From Pontibacter sp. E15-1 (GTDB taxonomy: Bacteria; Bacteroidota; Bacteroidia; Cytophagales; Hymenobacteraceae), in NCBI RefSeq assembly GCF_022601975.1, contig NZ_JAKVIR010000001.1, forward strand, positions 62,001-126,000: 64,000 nucleotides of DNA. The letters run 5' to 3'. The notes beneath the pieces are model-generated. The model was not told the DNA's origin, searched no databases, and worked only from the letters and a program-made list of their open reading frames with translations. Positions 52,082-62,195 of this stretch are shown here, one piece after another. The translations under genes and the position numbers were made by a program. Numbering within the stretch: position 1 is the first letter of the stretch; every line of letters begins with the position of its first letter.

Positions 52082-54988
52082 TTAAGGTATAAACCGCTTC
52101 AACGCAAAGGCATTCAGCCATACCCCCTTCTCTCCGTTTGCGTCCTCAAACCGTATTTCCACCGGACCGTTGCCATCGCAAGTGAACGAAAGATAGGTGC
52201 AGCCCGCGCCACTTTTGGGCAGGACCTTGCCTTCCGAAACAGTCACGGCCCCTTTTTCCGAAGTTCTGGCGGTGCGTAAGGTATAGCTGATCTGTTTCGC
52301 GTAGGGGATGTCCAACACGTTCAGGGATTTCAGGCGGTCTTTATTCGGGTCCATCGAGTCGGTGTTGGGTTTGGGCGCGTGGTGGTAGGTCGTGAGGGTA
52401 TAGCTGCCCTTTGGCAACTTGTCGAACCTGAGCACGAGGCCTTCCGGATCGATCCCCATGACGCCTTCTCCCATGGCAAACCCATACTTGCCCATCACGT
52501 TCATCTCGCCGAGCGGCTTCATCACCCCCTCCGCAGAGGCGCAGCTTATCGTGGCGTCGAATCCGCCGAATGCCGGGAACGATTTCTGAAACACCGCTTC
52601 CTCGTCTCCTCCCGTCCAGGCTGTCCACCCGAATTGCACCAACTGGTCTTTGCCGCCAATGTCTGCCTGCAGCACGTCCACTTCTGTGTAGGGCTCCGTC
52701 ACGGCAAGCTGCGAGTGCATGGGCACAGACTGGAAGCTTGCTTTGTCGTTTTTTAAGCCCTTCGCGGAGGCAGTAAGCGTTATTTTACCAGCCGTGGTGC
52801 CCGCTTTGATCAGGATGGGCGCATGGCCGTTGGCTGCCTTGACGGGGTTTGCGCCAATGGTTGTGCCGTCACCTACGATACTGGCTGGGCCTTTTACCGA
52901 AAAGGAAATCTCCTGCGCATTGTCTTTTATCACTGTCCCGTTTTCGTCTACCACATAAGCATAGCCAACCAGTATGTCTCCTCCGTCGGCTTCGAAAGCG
53001 CGGCCCACAGTATCGAGCGCCAGCTTGATGCCACTTGCCCTTCGGGGCGTGAACACCGACTTTTCTGCCATCACGCTGCCGCCTGCCCAGCCTTTCGCCG
53101 TCAGTTTGCCGGCTTCGTATCGCTGTATGCTAAACCTAAACGACGGGTGCTGCAAGCCTTTGTAAATACCGCTTTTATCCGGTCGCTGCCTTGCGATTTG
53201 CTTGCCGTTTAGGTACAAGCCTACCTCTTCAGCATTGCTGTATACCACCACCTCCTTTGTCTCGGGTTTCCACTCAGAGTCGATGTGCAGGTAGGGCTGT
53301 GCTTTCCTCTCGGCAGGAAACCAGGGCGTGATGCCGTAGGGGTGCCTGAAAACAGTCATTAGGCCACCAGGGCGCACTTTTTCGGGCCAGCGGCCCTCTG
53401 ATGGGTGAAAGGTATAATAATCGTGCGCCGTCCAGGCAATCAGGCCTGTCTGAAGCGGATCAAGCACGTTCTGCGCCACCAGCTCAACACTTTCCGGGCC
53501 TTCCATGGCCAGCATGGGCTCATGCCGGTACCACTCCACCGGGCCGTATACCATCTGCCCGTAAATATCAGTCATCCCGGAGGTTTGCCACCCGGTCCAA
53601 CGGCTGCTTTGGGAGGCTGTAAGCCGTGTGGGGTCCTCCTGCTTTACCGCCAGATGCACCTGCGGCACGTAGCCCCTGTGGTTTATACCTCCGCCCCAAA
53701 TCACGACAGACGGATGGTTCCGGTGGTTGCGCACCATGGTACGGGCCGCCTTCTCCAGGTTATCGAACCAGGCAGCATTGCCGATGCTGATCCAGGTGGG
53801 GGCCTCTTCGTACACCAGTATGCCCAACTCGTCGCAGGCTTCCACCAGCGAATTGTCCTGTGGGTAGTGCGCCGTGCGCACCACGTTAAAGCCGAGTTCT
53901 TTAAACTGAAGCATGTCTTTTCTGTGCAGGGAGTTGGGTACCGCATCGCCAATGTACCCGAAGTGCTGATGCCGGTTTGCGCCGATCAGTTCAATGGGCT
54001 CTCCGTTTAACAGGAAGCCTTCCCGGGGATGCAGCTCAAACTTCCGGACACCCACTTTGCACTCTACCGCATCCAATAATTTGCCACCGCTGTACACACT
54101 GGTCTGCAGGCGGTACAGGTATGGATCGTGCGTAGACCATAGCCTCAGGTTTTCCTCGATGCCGCCAATCTGCGCAAACGCTGTCCTGCTGTTTGGGGCC
54201 ACTTGCTGTTCGTTCGCCATTTTCAGCACCACCATCCCGTCCCGGTCGATCACCCGGTTTACCACTGTCAGGGTAGTGACGGTGTCTGTTTCGTTGTGCA
54301 CCTGCGTTTTCACGTCCAGGGTGGCGTTTTTATTCACCGGGTCTACGGAGGGAGTCGTGAAGGTGACACCCGCGTTCATTTCCTCCCAGTTGAAAGTGAT
54401 GCGCACGGGCGCTGTCGTGACCAGGTAAACATCCCGGTAAAGGCCGCTGAACTTCACATAGTCAAACGGGCCCGGGTCAGGCGGCACATCCATTCTTCAC
54501 CGGTTGTCCACCAAAAGCGTCAGCTGGTTTTTGGCCCCTTTTTCCACAAAGGTCGATATGTCAAAATGAAAGGGCGTATACCCTCCTACTTTGTGCTGGC
54601 CAACGTGCTTTCCGTTCACCCATACATCCGTTACCTGGTGCGCCCCCTCAAACTCCACATACACCTTTTGGGCATCGGCGGGCACGGTAACGTCGCGGCG
54701 GTACCAGCCCACGTTCCGCTGGAAGGTTTCCTGGCTCTTCTCGTCTGTGCTATTGTTGAGGTTCAGCGACGCTAACTCCAGCGTGTGCGGCACATGCACC
54801 GTCTGCCAGTCAGCATCGTTCACGTTTTTCTGGTAATAAGTGGCCTCCGGATTACCGGCGAAAAACTTCCAGCCTATGTTCAGGGAGGTTTTAGTACGAG
54901 GCGATGGCTCATAGCCATTCGTTTTTTGGGCGTACAGCTTACCTGCTATCAGAAGGCAGGCACACAGCATCCAGAACCGTTGGGGCAT
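52082..54988 (-). pseudogene. GH2 beta-galactosidase-like gene split by one in-frame TGA
   Basis: Two adjacent frames (54988-54497 and 54493-52082) are in the same phase, separated by a TGA at 54497-54499: the protein reads VDNR, stop, RMDVPPDPGPFDYVKFSGLYRDVYLV. Together they make one GH2 protein of about 968 residues: signal peptide, sugar-binding domain, Ig-like domain, TIM barrel (GANRHQHFGYIGDAVPNS), DUF4982-type and C-terminal domains. The acid/base region reads NHPSVVIWGGGINHRG where GH2 normally has a Glu (GNE); the nucleophile candidate is in AMEGPES. Would remove terminal beta-galactose from galactan fragments. A recent mutation or a sequencing error is as likely as recoding. Confidence 0.82.
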
Positions 54989-55044
54989 AGCAATTAATGT
55001 TTAAATAGTTTCGTATAGGTATGGCCAGGTCAAGTCTGAACTTC

Positions 55045-56106
55045 TTAGCTGGCGTTCATGAGCACTCGCACAATTGGTTTGAAATTGCTTGCAGGCTGCA
55101 CTTTTCTTGTCGACTCGCGCAGCACCAGGCTTGTCGGCAGATTCTCGAAGTGCACTTTCGGCGAGGTTGGGTTGGCGATGTGCCAGAGCAGTAATTCTGC
55201 GGCCCGCCTGCCCATGTTCTCCGCCGGCTGGTGCACCGTAGACAGTTTTGGGGACATATAGGTAGCCACGGGCTCATCGGCGAAACCAATGATGGACACA
55301 TCCTCCGGTATAGATTTGCCATGATGCTTGAGGCGCTGCACTGCCTCAAAGGCCACATAGTCGTTAAAGCAAAGCAGGCCATCCACGTCATCGCTCAGGA
55401 TCAGGGTTTCCAGCCTGGCTTTCCAGGTAGGGTCATCCACAGGCAGGATATACTTGTCCTGCACCAGCAGGCCATTTTGCTTCATGCCCTCTTTGTAACC
55501 CGTCAGCCGGGTAAAGCTCGTCGACAGGTTTTCGGGCCCGGCCAGGTGCACAATTTTCTTGCGGCCAGTTTGCACCATATGGGTAACCGCCTCCACGCAA
55601 CCCGGGAAATCGTCCGTCAGCACATGCGAGGCATCCAGGTCTTCGCACATCCTGTCCAGGAAAACCACCGGAACGTTATCCTCCAGGGTCTCTAAAAAGT
55701 GGCTGAAGTCAGTGGTGCTGTGGGCATAGGACGCGATGATGCCGTCCACGCGCATGTTGTTAAGCATCCCGACAGCCTTTACCTCTTTCTCATGGCACTC
55801 TTCGTGCACGTTAATAAACAGGTGATACCCGTGTTCATTCACGACTTTGTTCACACCATCCAGCACCTTAGAGAAGTAGTGGTGCGTGAACTCGGGTAGT
55901 ATGATCCCGATGTTTTTAGATTGCTTCCTGAGCAGGTTGATCGCAAACGGATTCGGTTTATACCCCCACTTGTTCGCCAGTTCAAGTATAGCCTTCCTGG
56001 TTTGGTCGCTCATCCTTCCTTCGTTGTTCAGCGCCCGCGAAACCGTTGAGGTAGATACGCCCAACTGGTTTGCCAAATCAACAATTTTTATTCTTCCGCC
56101 TGCCAT
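55045..56106 (-). CDS. LacI family transcriptional regulator
   Basis: About 353 residues: N-terminal LacI helix-turn-helix (IVDLANQLGVSTSTVSRALN), hinge helix, and a periplasmic-binding-protein-like sensor domain (NIGIILPEFTHHYFSKVLDG; SIIGFADEPVATYMSP). Probably binds a monosaccharide released from the galactan and controls part of the locus, an internal sensor beside the HTCS that senses outside oligosaccharides. ATG 56106 chosen (MAGGRIKI, AAAGG about 9 nt upstream); 56130 is possible. Candidate operators at 56257 and 43131. Confidence 0.92.
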   Translation of the reverse strand: MAGGRIKIVDLANQLGVSTSTVSRALNNEGRMSDQTRKAILELANKWGYKPNPFAINLLRKQSKNIGIILPEFTHHYFSKVLDGVNKVVNEHGYHLFINVHEECHEKEVKAVGMLNNMRVDGIIASYAHSTTDFSHFLETLEDNVPVVFLDRMCEDLDASHVLTDDFPGCVEAVTHMVQTGRKKIVHLAGPENLSTSFTRLTGYKEGMKQNGLLVQDKYILPVDDPTWKARLETLILSDDVDGLLCFNDYVAFEAVQRLKHHGKSIPEDVSIIGFADEPVATYMSPKLSTVHQPAENMGRRAAELLLWHIANPTSPKVHFENLPTSLVLRESTRKVQPASNFKPIVRVLMNAS

Positions 56107-56256
56107 AGTTGTGTGCCTTTGTTTTACCATTTCAAGGTACTGACAACCTACTGAACAGGCCGTGGTAGAATGTTGTGGAAAGCGGGGGTATTTTTAACAA
56201 AAGGGGCAGAAAACGCCAAAAAGCAGGTAAATTATCACTTTTTTTATTTTTATAGT

Positions 56257-56272
56257 GTGAGTAGTCGCTCAC
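56257..56272. promoter_or_regulatory. Possible LacI-type operator upstream of lacI
   Basis: GTGAGtagtcgCTCAC, an inverted repeat with 6-base centre, about 150 bp before the LacI start and after the mutarotase stop. It shares GCTCACATCA with the susC-HTCS intergenic region. The remainder of 56131-56441 shows no gene. Confidence 0.4.
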
Positions 56273-56441
56273 ATCATGCGCCATCGGTGACAGGGATTCC
56301 GCTGTCGGCTTCGCTTTAAACACTGCCGCCGGGGAGGTATTATACCTGCCGAACATCAGGGCCGGAAGTGCCCATACCCTTGTATAGTTGGATGGAATTG
56401 TGGCTGTGTATCCAGAGTACCCAGCGATGACTTTTAAGGGG

Positions 56442-56828
56442 TTATTCAAGCTTGAAAATCTGATCCATCAACATCCACTTCTCCCCGTTTTTGGCCCAGG
56501 GCAGTTGCTGCTGGTAGTTCCACATCAGCTGCTCCCATTCCTGCACCGATGGGTTTTCGGCATCGGCGACGGCCTTTTTTTCAAAATCAAAGTTGTCTGC
56601 CACCTCCATAATCATAAACAGCCGATTGCCGATCAGGTAGATTTCCATGTCCAGAATCCCCGCCGACTTTATACTCTCTGTTATCTCAGGCCAGGCGTTT
56701 CCGCTGTCGTGGTATACCTTGTACTGCTCAATCAGTTCCGCATTATCTTTCAGGTCGCATGCAAGACAATATCTTTTCACTCTTCTACTGTTTAGGCTTT
56801 CTTGAATATTCATTTGCTGGTCTTCCAT
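56442..56828 (-). CDS. L-rhamnose/L-fucose mutarotase family protein
   Basis: About 128 residues (123 if MNIQES at 56813 is the start) of the RhaM-like dimeric alpha/beta barrel family: RYCLACDLKDNAELIEQYKVYH with its catalytic His, MEIYLIGNRLFMIMEV, and a C-terminal W-rich MWNYQQQLPWA. It interconverts anomers of L-rhamnose or L-fucose. Here the physiological sugar may be L-galactose, released from porphyran by sulfatase and GH29 (inference). Same strand as the GH86 and LacI genes. Confidence 0.88.
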   Translation of the reverse strand: MEDQQMNIQESLNSRRVKRYCLACDLKDNAELIEQYKVYHDSGNAWPEITESIKSAGILDMEIYLIGNRLFMIMEVADNFDFEKKAVADAENPSVQEWEQLMWNYQQQLPWAKNGEKWMLMDQIFKLE

Positions 56829-56903
56829 GGGTTGCACATGAAAATTGCGCCGGCAGACAAACTGCATGCGCTACATTTGTTTGCAGGCTATGCCAACCCA
56901 CTT

Positions 56904-58997
56904 CTAGTTTCTCACTACCCGTTGGCTAAACCTTTTTCCATCTACCGTTACACTGACCAGGTACATACACTGCTTGATGTCGTCTGTGTTCAAGCGCATG
57001 AAACCATCCGAGAAAGGGATGCTTTTAGACAATACCTTCTTTCCGTCCATGGCATAGAGCACAACATCAGCCACATGGTTTTTTGCCTCCGGCACTTTAA
57101 ACACGAGCTGATTTCTGAAAGGGTTGGGGTAAACGGCCCATTCGGTTGGCTCCGCATACGGCCTCATACCCAGCGGAATGTCAACGGCCGTGTCAAACTT
57201 GTCGAGTTGTAGAATCAGAGACGCCAGGTGCCCGCCCGCATCGGGGAAGGTAACCGTCACGGTGTTCGTTTCTGCCAGAAGGGAGTGGTGCACCGGCACC
57301 TCTATCATGCCGAAGAAATCCTCCCGGTTAGCCTGATCGTAGCCTTTCCAGTTGTCAGGCATCTGCACCGAGCGGCCGTTTACGGTAATTTTTGGCGACT
57401 TGGACATGGTGTGCTTCCGCCCAATGCTCATGCGCAGCACGCCATACCCGCTGCCTGCCGCCACCCCGCTAAACTTAAACGTGAGCGGCTGGTCTTTGGC
57501 AATAGGCTGCAAGTGTTTGTCGGCGTAGTATTTAGTGGTTTTGATGGCGTTGCCATAGCTGACAGCCTCATCCAGGGTAATGCTGAGAATTTTCGTTTCG
57601 CCCGGTATCAGTTCCAGCTCCGCAGGGGCCGTGGCCAGCGTTTCATCGGTATACTGTGGGCGCTGCTGATCATAAATCCTCAGCGAGCGCATCCGGGCAC
57701 CTGATGCCTCAGGCAGGGCAGCCACCCCATCCAATCTGGCTATTTTGGTCTCATCAGCCAGGTTGTTGAGGGCAATGTGCAGCACGTTGCCGTCTAAAAA
57801 CGCGTGGGTCTGCACATCCGGGTTCTGCGACCGGGCCAGCACCCGGTCGCCCTTTATACCGGCCCAAAGCTTGTAGAAGTAGATTCTGGCCGTAAAATCA
57901 AATTCTTGCGGGTCCGGCTGGCCGATGGTCACCGGTTTCCAGAGGGTTGCGCCATAGGGCTGGTAGTTGTTGGCGGCGGTTAAATGCCAGGTTGCCTTGT
58001 CCGTGATGAAGGGTATAGACAGGAGCAGGTCGTTCTGGCGGTCCAGCAGGTTGAAAAGCAGATGATTGATGGACTTGACACTCTGGATGCTTTTCACGTC
58101 GCTATACGCATCCGGGTACCCTTTCTCAATCCCGCCATATTCTGATATGGCGTGCGGTATGATTTTGCCCCACTTGGCGTAACTGTAGGTTTCGATCAGG
58201 TCCAGAATCGCCTCCGAGTTACTTCCGGATCTTCGGGTATCCTGGCCGGTTACGTTGATCCCATCGTAGAGGTGCGTGGCAAAGCCATCCATATGCTCGC
58301 CGGCCACATCCATAAACATTTTCATGCGACTGTCCCAATGCCCGAAATCCCATAACTCCACAGAGGGCCAGGCGCTGGAGTAACCGATTACTTTCATGTT
58401 CGCCAGTTCAGGGGTCTCGTGCAGCTTCTTGCCGATGGCGCCAAACCACTCCGCCATTCTCCGCCGCATCAGGGCATCGTCAGGCTGCTGCTCTTTAAAC
58501 ACATTGTCGCCGGCATGCACAAAAGGCTCGTTTATCGGCTCGTAGAACTCCGGCCTGCCACTCTGCTCTACGTGGTTTTTGTAGTATTCCGCGGCCCACT
58601 CGGCCGCTGCGTTCACGTCGATGTTATACCGGATCACATTCTGCGGATGGTCGGTTCCTACCAGCCCCTTCTTCACCTCGCGCACGGTGCCAGGTCCGGT
58701 TTTAGGCTGAGGGTACACGCCTACCTCCCCTGCCTTCTGCTTCGCGTAACTAAACGGCGACCAAAAGCTCCTTCCCACCGAAACATCGTAATCAGTCAGA
58801 AACTTACTGATGTCGGGGTCATTGTCGTTGCCGGAGTGGATCTTAAAGTACTTCTCCCGGTCTAACGCCGATTCGTCCCCGACAAAACGCTGGGTGGTCG
58901 GGTCTATTTGAACGATCACGGTTTCCTGCGCAAGGGCAAGGCTGCTGGTTGCGCACAATAAAAAAGCCAGCAAGGTGAGTTTGTAACGTATCTGCAT
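56904..58997 (-). CDS. GH86 beta-agarase/beta-porphyranase with type IX sorting tail
   Basis: About 697 residues: signal peptide (to LALA), GH86 catalytic barrel (EFYEPINEPFVHAGDNVF contains the acid/base Glu; ISEYGGIEKGY the likely nucleophile), two beta-sandwich domains, and a C-terminal type IX secretion domain (YPNPFRNQLVFKV to KRFSQRVVRN). It is an endo-enzyme cutting beta-linked galactose bonds in agar or porphyran and would be exported and fixed to the surface by T9SS. I start at MQIRYKL (58997); the 43 upstream codons run into a hairpin after the GH16 gene. Confidence 0.92.
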   Translation of the reverse strand: MQIRYKLTLLAFLLCATSSLALAQETVIVQIDPTTQRFVGDESALDREKYFKIHSGNDNDPDISKFLTDYDVSVGRSFWSPFSYAKQKAGEVGVYPQPKTGPGTVREVKKGLVGTDHPQNVIRYNIDVNAAAEWAAEYYKNHVEQSGRPEFYEPINEPFVHAGDNVFKEQQPDDALMRRRMAEWFGAIGKKLHETPELANMKVIGYSSAWPSVELWDFGHWDSRMKMFMDVAGEHMDGFATHLYDGINVTGQDTRRSGSNSEAILDLIETYSYAKWGKIIPHAISEYGGIEKGYPDAYSDVKSIQSVKSINHLLFNLLDRQNDLLLSIPFITDKATWHLTAANNYQPYGATLWKPVTIGQPDPQEFDFTARIYFYKLWAGIKGDRVLARSQNPDVQTHAFLDGNVLHIALNNLADETKIARLDGVAALPEASGARMRSLRIYDQQRPQYTDETLATAPAELELIPGETKILSITLDEAVSYGNAIKTTKYYADKHLQPIAKDQPLTFKFSGVAAGSGYGVLRMSIGRKHTMSKSPKITVNGRSVQMPDNWKGYDQANREDFFGMIEVPVHHSLLAETNTVTVTFPDAGGHLASLILQLDKFDTAVDIPLGMRPYAEPTEWAVYPNPFRNQLVFKVPEAKNHVADVVLYAMDGKKVLSKSIPFSDGFMRLNTDDIKQCMYLVSVTVDGKRFSQRVVRN

Positions 58998-59054
58998 GCG
59001 GGGGTCCTTTGGTTTTGATTTATACCTGTTTATACCTAATGTAGGCAGCCTGCG

Positions 59055-59109
59055 CCAATTCATACCGGGCAACCCTTTGCGCAGCAAGGCGTCGCCCGGT
59101 ATGAATTGG
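59055..59109 (-). terminator. Long hairpin immediately after the GH16 stop
   Basis: Perfect 16-bp inverted repeat, CCAATTCATACCGGGC at 59055-59070 and its complement at 59094-59109, with a 23-base loop that can pair further (CCTTTGC/GCAAGG). The stem begins at the base after the GH16 stop codon. No T-run follows, so it may stabilise the upstream message rather than terminate. Confidence 0.55.
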
Positions 59110-60306
59110 CTAGTAGGACAAATCATAGGTTACGATGCTTAGGGTCTTACCTGTGCGCTTGTGAACAAGCCGTGCCTCCAGTTGGTAGTTTTTCGCTTTG
59201 TCCGGCACGAACTCCAGTTTGATGGTAGCGTGGCCCCTGCCATACCCCTGGTATGCATCCAGCACCTGCGCCTGCAGGTCATTGCCTTTCTTGTCTGCCA
59301 GTTCCCTGATGGTATACTGCAGCTTCGCGTTTTCATTGGCGGTGTACACATACTCTACCTCCAGGGCCTTGCCCTCAAAAACACTGCCCGGCACGTTGGT
59401 CAGTTCCAGCCTGTTTTCATAGAGATCAAGATCTGTTTCCGATTCCTTTACCCGCTGGTTGACAGGCACTAATTTGTAAGCGCGAATCCAGTCGTAGGAA
59501 GCGGTGTTCAGCTGATCGTTTCGCAGCTCATCCTCTGACGGCGCCGGTTGCCAGTCGTAGGTTTCGGTAACCATGTTGATGTGCATCGGCCGGTCAAAAG
59601 GCTGCTCCGAAACGTCTTTGCGGAACTTCACGGACTGATGGAATTTGCCATCAGCGAAAAAGGCCACTTCCTCGGCGTTTTTCCACCAGGCACCATAGGT
59701 ATGGAAATCATCCGACACACTAGTCTGTAGCGTTGCGCCCGCCCCTTTCGAGATAAAGTTCTCCTTGCCTCCCTCGCATTTAATGTAGCGAAAGTGCGTG
59801 TTGGAGTTCATGCCATTGATAAACTTGTCGAACACGGGGTTTCCGCCCACACACTCCTGAATATCCAGTTCCTGGCTATACTGGTCTTTTGGGCAATCCG
59901 TGGATTTGAGGTTCACCTTGTCATTCGACATCCAGAAGGTGGTGGACATATTGAGTTTAGAGGCTTTGAACTTGCACTCGTAATAGCCAAAATGCGCAGC
60001 AGATTTAGACACCACCGCACCCCCATACATCGTGAAGCCATCCCTTGGTTTATCCAGCACGCCGCTCCTGATCAACAGCATGCCGTTCTGCTGGCTAACT
60101 GCCCCCGGCTCAAACAGGGCTGGCCTGCGTCCTTCCCAGCCGGGGTAGTGCGTGTACCACTTTCCTTTGTCCAGCCTGTTGCCGTCAAACTCATCGGAAA
60201 ACTCGGCTTGCAGCACCCACCGGTACCCCAGGGGTGGCAGCGGAGGTATGGCGTAAAGCATGTTGGTGCATGCCATCAGAACTAGTAGCATAAAGGTTCT
60301 TTTCAT
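59110..60306 (-). CDS. GH16 beta-porphyranase/beta-agarase-like
   Basis: 398 residues: signal peptide (to LYA), GH16 jelly roll with ELDIQE (catalytic Glu146 and Glu151, the ExDxxE form of clan GH-B), WVLQAEFSDEFDGNRLDKGKW at the start and WIRAYKLV at the end of the catalytic domain (about residue 280), followed by a domain of about 110 residues of unknown role. The Trp-rich THYPGWEGRRPALF insertion resembles porphyranase/agarase subfamilies. Endo-cleavage of the red-algal galactan. It lies 112 bp before GH86 on the same strand, separated by a hairpin. Confidence 0.9.
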   Translation of the reverse strand: MKRTFMLLVLMACTNMLYAIPPLPPLGYRWVLQAEFSDEFDGNRLDKGKWYTHYPGWEGRRPALFEPGAVSQQNGMLLIRSGVLDKPRDGFTMYGGAVVSKSAAHFGYYECKFKASKLNMSTTFWMSNDKVNLKSTDCPKDQYSQELDIQECVGGNPVFDKFINGMNSNTHFRYIKCEGGKENFISKGAGATLQTSVSDDFHTYGAWWKNAEEVAFFADGKFHQSVKFRKDVSEQPFDRPMHINMVTETYDWQPAPSEDELRNDQLNTASYDWIRAYKLVPVNQRVKESETDLDLYENRLELTNVPGSVFEGKALEVEYVYTANENAKLQYTIRELADKKGNDLQAQVLDAYQGYGRGHATIKLEFVPDKAKNYQLEARLVHKRTGKTLSIVTYDLSY

Positions 60307-60412
60307 CGTAGTTGGCTTTGTTTAATTTAACTTTTGTAGTAATCAGAACTTTCGCATCTAATCGAAACACGGAGCGAAAGCAGTCTGCAGCCTGCCGTTG
60401 TTGTGTGTTCTC

Positions 60413-60429
60413 ACCAACAACTTGTTGGT
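60413..60429. promoter_or_regulatory. Palindrome upstream of the GH16 gene
   Basis: ACCAACAAcTTGTTGGT is a perfect inverted repeat with a single central base, 107 bp upstream of the GH16 start. Possible operator. The remaining part of 60307-60648 shows no gene. Confidence 0.4.
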
Positions 60430-60648
60430 CAAAAGACGCAACAAGGGCAGCTTTGCGAAAGTCCTGGTAATGTCGGTTAAGAGCATGGAATCAGGGCGTT
60501 CATTTTTAGACTTTGATATTAGATGCCATGTTGCTGCACGCTGCCTATATAACCATACAACCTGTGTTATATGCAACGGTAGATGCAACTTTAAGAGCGT
60601 GCAAGATGGGGGCGGCAGGCCATGCTTCAGAAGCAGTTGGCCTGCACT

Positions 60649-61860
60649 CTAAAAATTGCCCAACGCTTCTGGGTGAAACTGCTGCTTCATTCTAAAGCCT
60701 TTGATGTATTGCCAGTCGTAGCTCACATACTGATGCGTGAGGCCCCACTGCAGCGCCGCCAACGGAAATTTGTCGTTATCAACGGTTTTGTCTAAGCCAG
60801 CGGCGGGAGGCCCCCATTTGATGTGCGACATGATCTCGAAGTTTACCCCGTCCGGCGACCACTGAATGGTATTTCGCTCCGGACCGTCTGTGATAATCAA
60901 GGCTGCTATACCGCCTCGGTATGGCCACACACACAGCTCATGGCCACTGTTGGTGATCGGGTTAAACGCTGATTTCACGTAAGGCCCTTCCAACTTATCG
61001 GCAATGGCTACCCCCCATTTGATCTCGCGCCCGCCAAAGGTATTGTGCTCGCCCATTCGCTCACCTTTGTAATACAGGTAAAACTTATTGTTGAAGTATA
61101 CCAGCGTAGGGTCGTGCACTTTGTGGCTGTCGAAAGAACCCTGCTTTTTAACCTTGAAGCGGCTATCCTCTTCCCCCAGCCACTCCCCGTCGTCGGTTGG
61201 GGAAAGAATGGGTTTGTCGAGTTTCACAAAAGGCCCCGCAGGTGAATCGGAGATGGCCATACCCACCTGATTTTTCACCCGGTTTACATAAGGGTACTTC
61301 ACTGTCTGGTAAATCAGGATGTACTTGCCCTCGTGCATCAGTACCTGCGGTGTGAAAACAGACCGGTCATCGTAGGCACCCGCTGGCCCGCGCCCTACGG
61401 CCATGCCCTGCTCCTTCCAGGTTTCCCCATCCTCAGAGGTGGCATACCATACATCTGTCTTGTCCCACGGGAATACCTTGTTTTCAGGGTCGCCGGTTCC
61501 GAAGCCAGCTGTTTTGCCCGTTGCCTTCGAGTAGTAAACGTAGTACTTCCCATCCACCTTGATCAGGTCACTTGGGTCGCGGCGGGTCACACCTTCCTGA
61601 TAGGCAAAGTCTCCTTTCAGTTCGTACGTTTCAAACTCTGCATACCAGTTTGGCCCTTTGGCATAATTCCGCTCCAGGGCACGCTTAGAGGCAGCGCTCA
61701 AATTACCTTCTTTCGGGATGGCCAAATACTCATACACCGAATCAGGTATGGCACTGTAATCGGTGGCGCTGTCTGACTGTGCGATTGGCTTTTCTGATTG
61801 GCAACCAGTGTAAAGCATACCGGTTAGCAGCATCATGAATGCGAGACTGGTGTTTTTCAT
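60649..61860 (-). CDS. GH117 3,6-anhydro-L-galactosidase
   Basis: 403 residues with lipoprotein signal YTGC (Cys20). [25 protein letters not shown] is the N-terminal dimer-swap region typical of GH117, and [20 protein letters not shown] opens the five-bladed propeller with the catalytic Asp. GH117 is an exo-enzyme that removes alpha-1,3-linked 3,6-anhydro-L-galactose from the non-reducing end of neoagaro-oligosaccharides. Its presence says the target polymer contains agarose units, so a porphyran-agarose hybrid. Same strand as its neighbours, with about 340 bp on either side, so it may be its own transcript. Confidence 0.93.
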   Translation of the reverse strand: MKNTSLAFMMLLTGMLYTGCQSEKPIAQSDSATDYSAIPDSVYEYLAIPKEGNLSAASKRALERNYAKGPNWYAEFETYELKGDFAYQEGVTRRDPSDLIKVDGKYYVYYSKATGKTAGFGTGDPENKVFPWDKTDVWYATSEDGETWKEQGMAVGRGPAGAYDDRSVFTPQVLMHEGKYILIYQTVKYPYVNRVKNQVGMAISDSPAGPFVKLDKPILSPTDDGEWLGEEDSRFKVKKQGSFDSHKVHDPTLVYFNNKFYLYYKGERMGEHNTFGGREIKWGVAIADKLEGPYVKSAFNPITNSGHELCVWPYRGGIAALIITDGPERNTIQWSPDGVNFEIMSHIKWGPPAAGLDKTVDNDKFPLAALQWGLTHQYVSYDWQYIKGFRMKQQFHPEALGNF

Positions 61861-62056
61861 ATTTCAGGTATTGATTACCTCAATTTATCGATATTTTTTG
61901 TGTCCCCGTGCGCAACCCTTTTCCCTGCACGTGTCATCAACTCCCATCTTTTGCCATGAGGCTTAGGGTCTTGCCCTCCCGTGAAAGTTGGCTGCGCCAT
62001 GCCCATGGTATGACGCAGGCACTTTGTCAGTAGAAGTAGTATGAATATCCTTGAAA

Positions 62057-62093
62057 TCTGGAAGGTATGGACTCTATTCTGGAAGGTATGGAC
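62057..62093. promoter_or_regulatory. 21-bp-period direct repeat upstream of GH117
   Basis: TCTGGAAGGTATGGAC occurs at 62057-62072 and again at 62078-62093, a period of 21 bp, two turns of DNA. AraC-type domains such as that of the HTCS bind direct repeats at this period, so this could be an HTCS site, about 200 bp before the GH117 start. Confidence 0.4.
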
Positions 62094-62153
62094 GCTATGG
62101 TGAAACGAATAAACTTCACAGGGACTTTGCCCCGCTCGCAGAGGCTTAATAGA

Positions 62154-62183
62154 GGCACTTGCAAGGCCGCAACCGCAAGTGCC
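62154..62183 (-). terminator. Possible terminator hairpin after the second sulfatase
   Basis: GGCACTTGC at 62154-62162 pairs with GCAAGTGCC at 62175-62183, and GGCCGCA/TGCGGCC offers an alternative fold. It lies 12 bp after the sulfatase stop. There is no strong T-run, so the call is weak. Confidence 0.4.
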
Positions 62184-62195
62184 CTGCGGCCGAGG

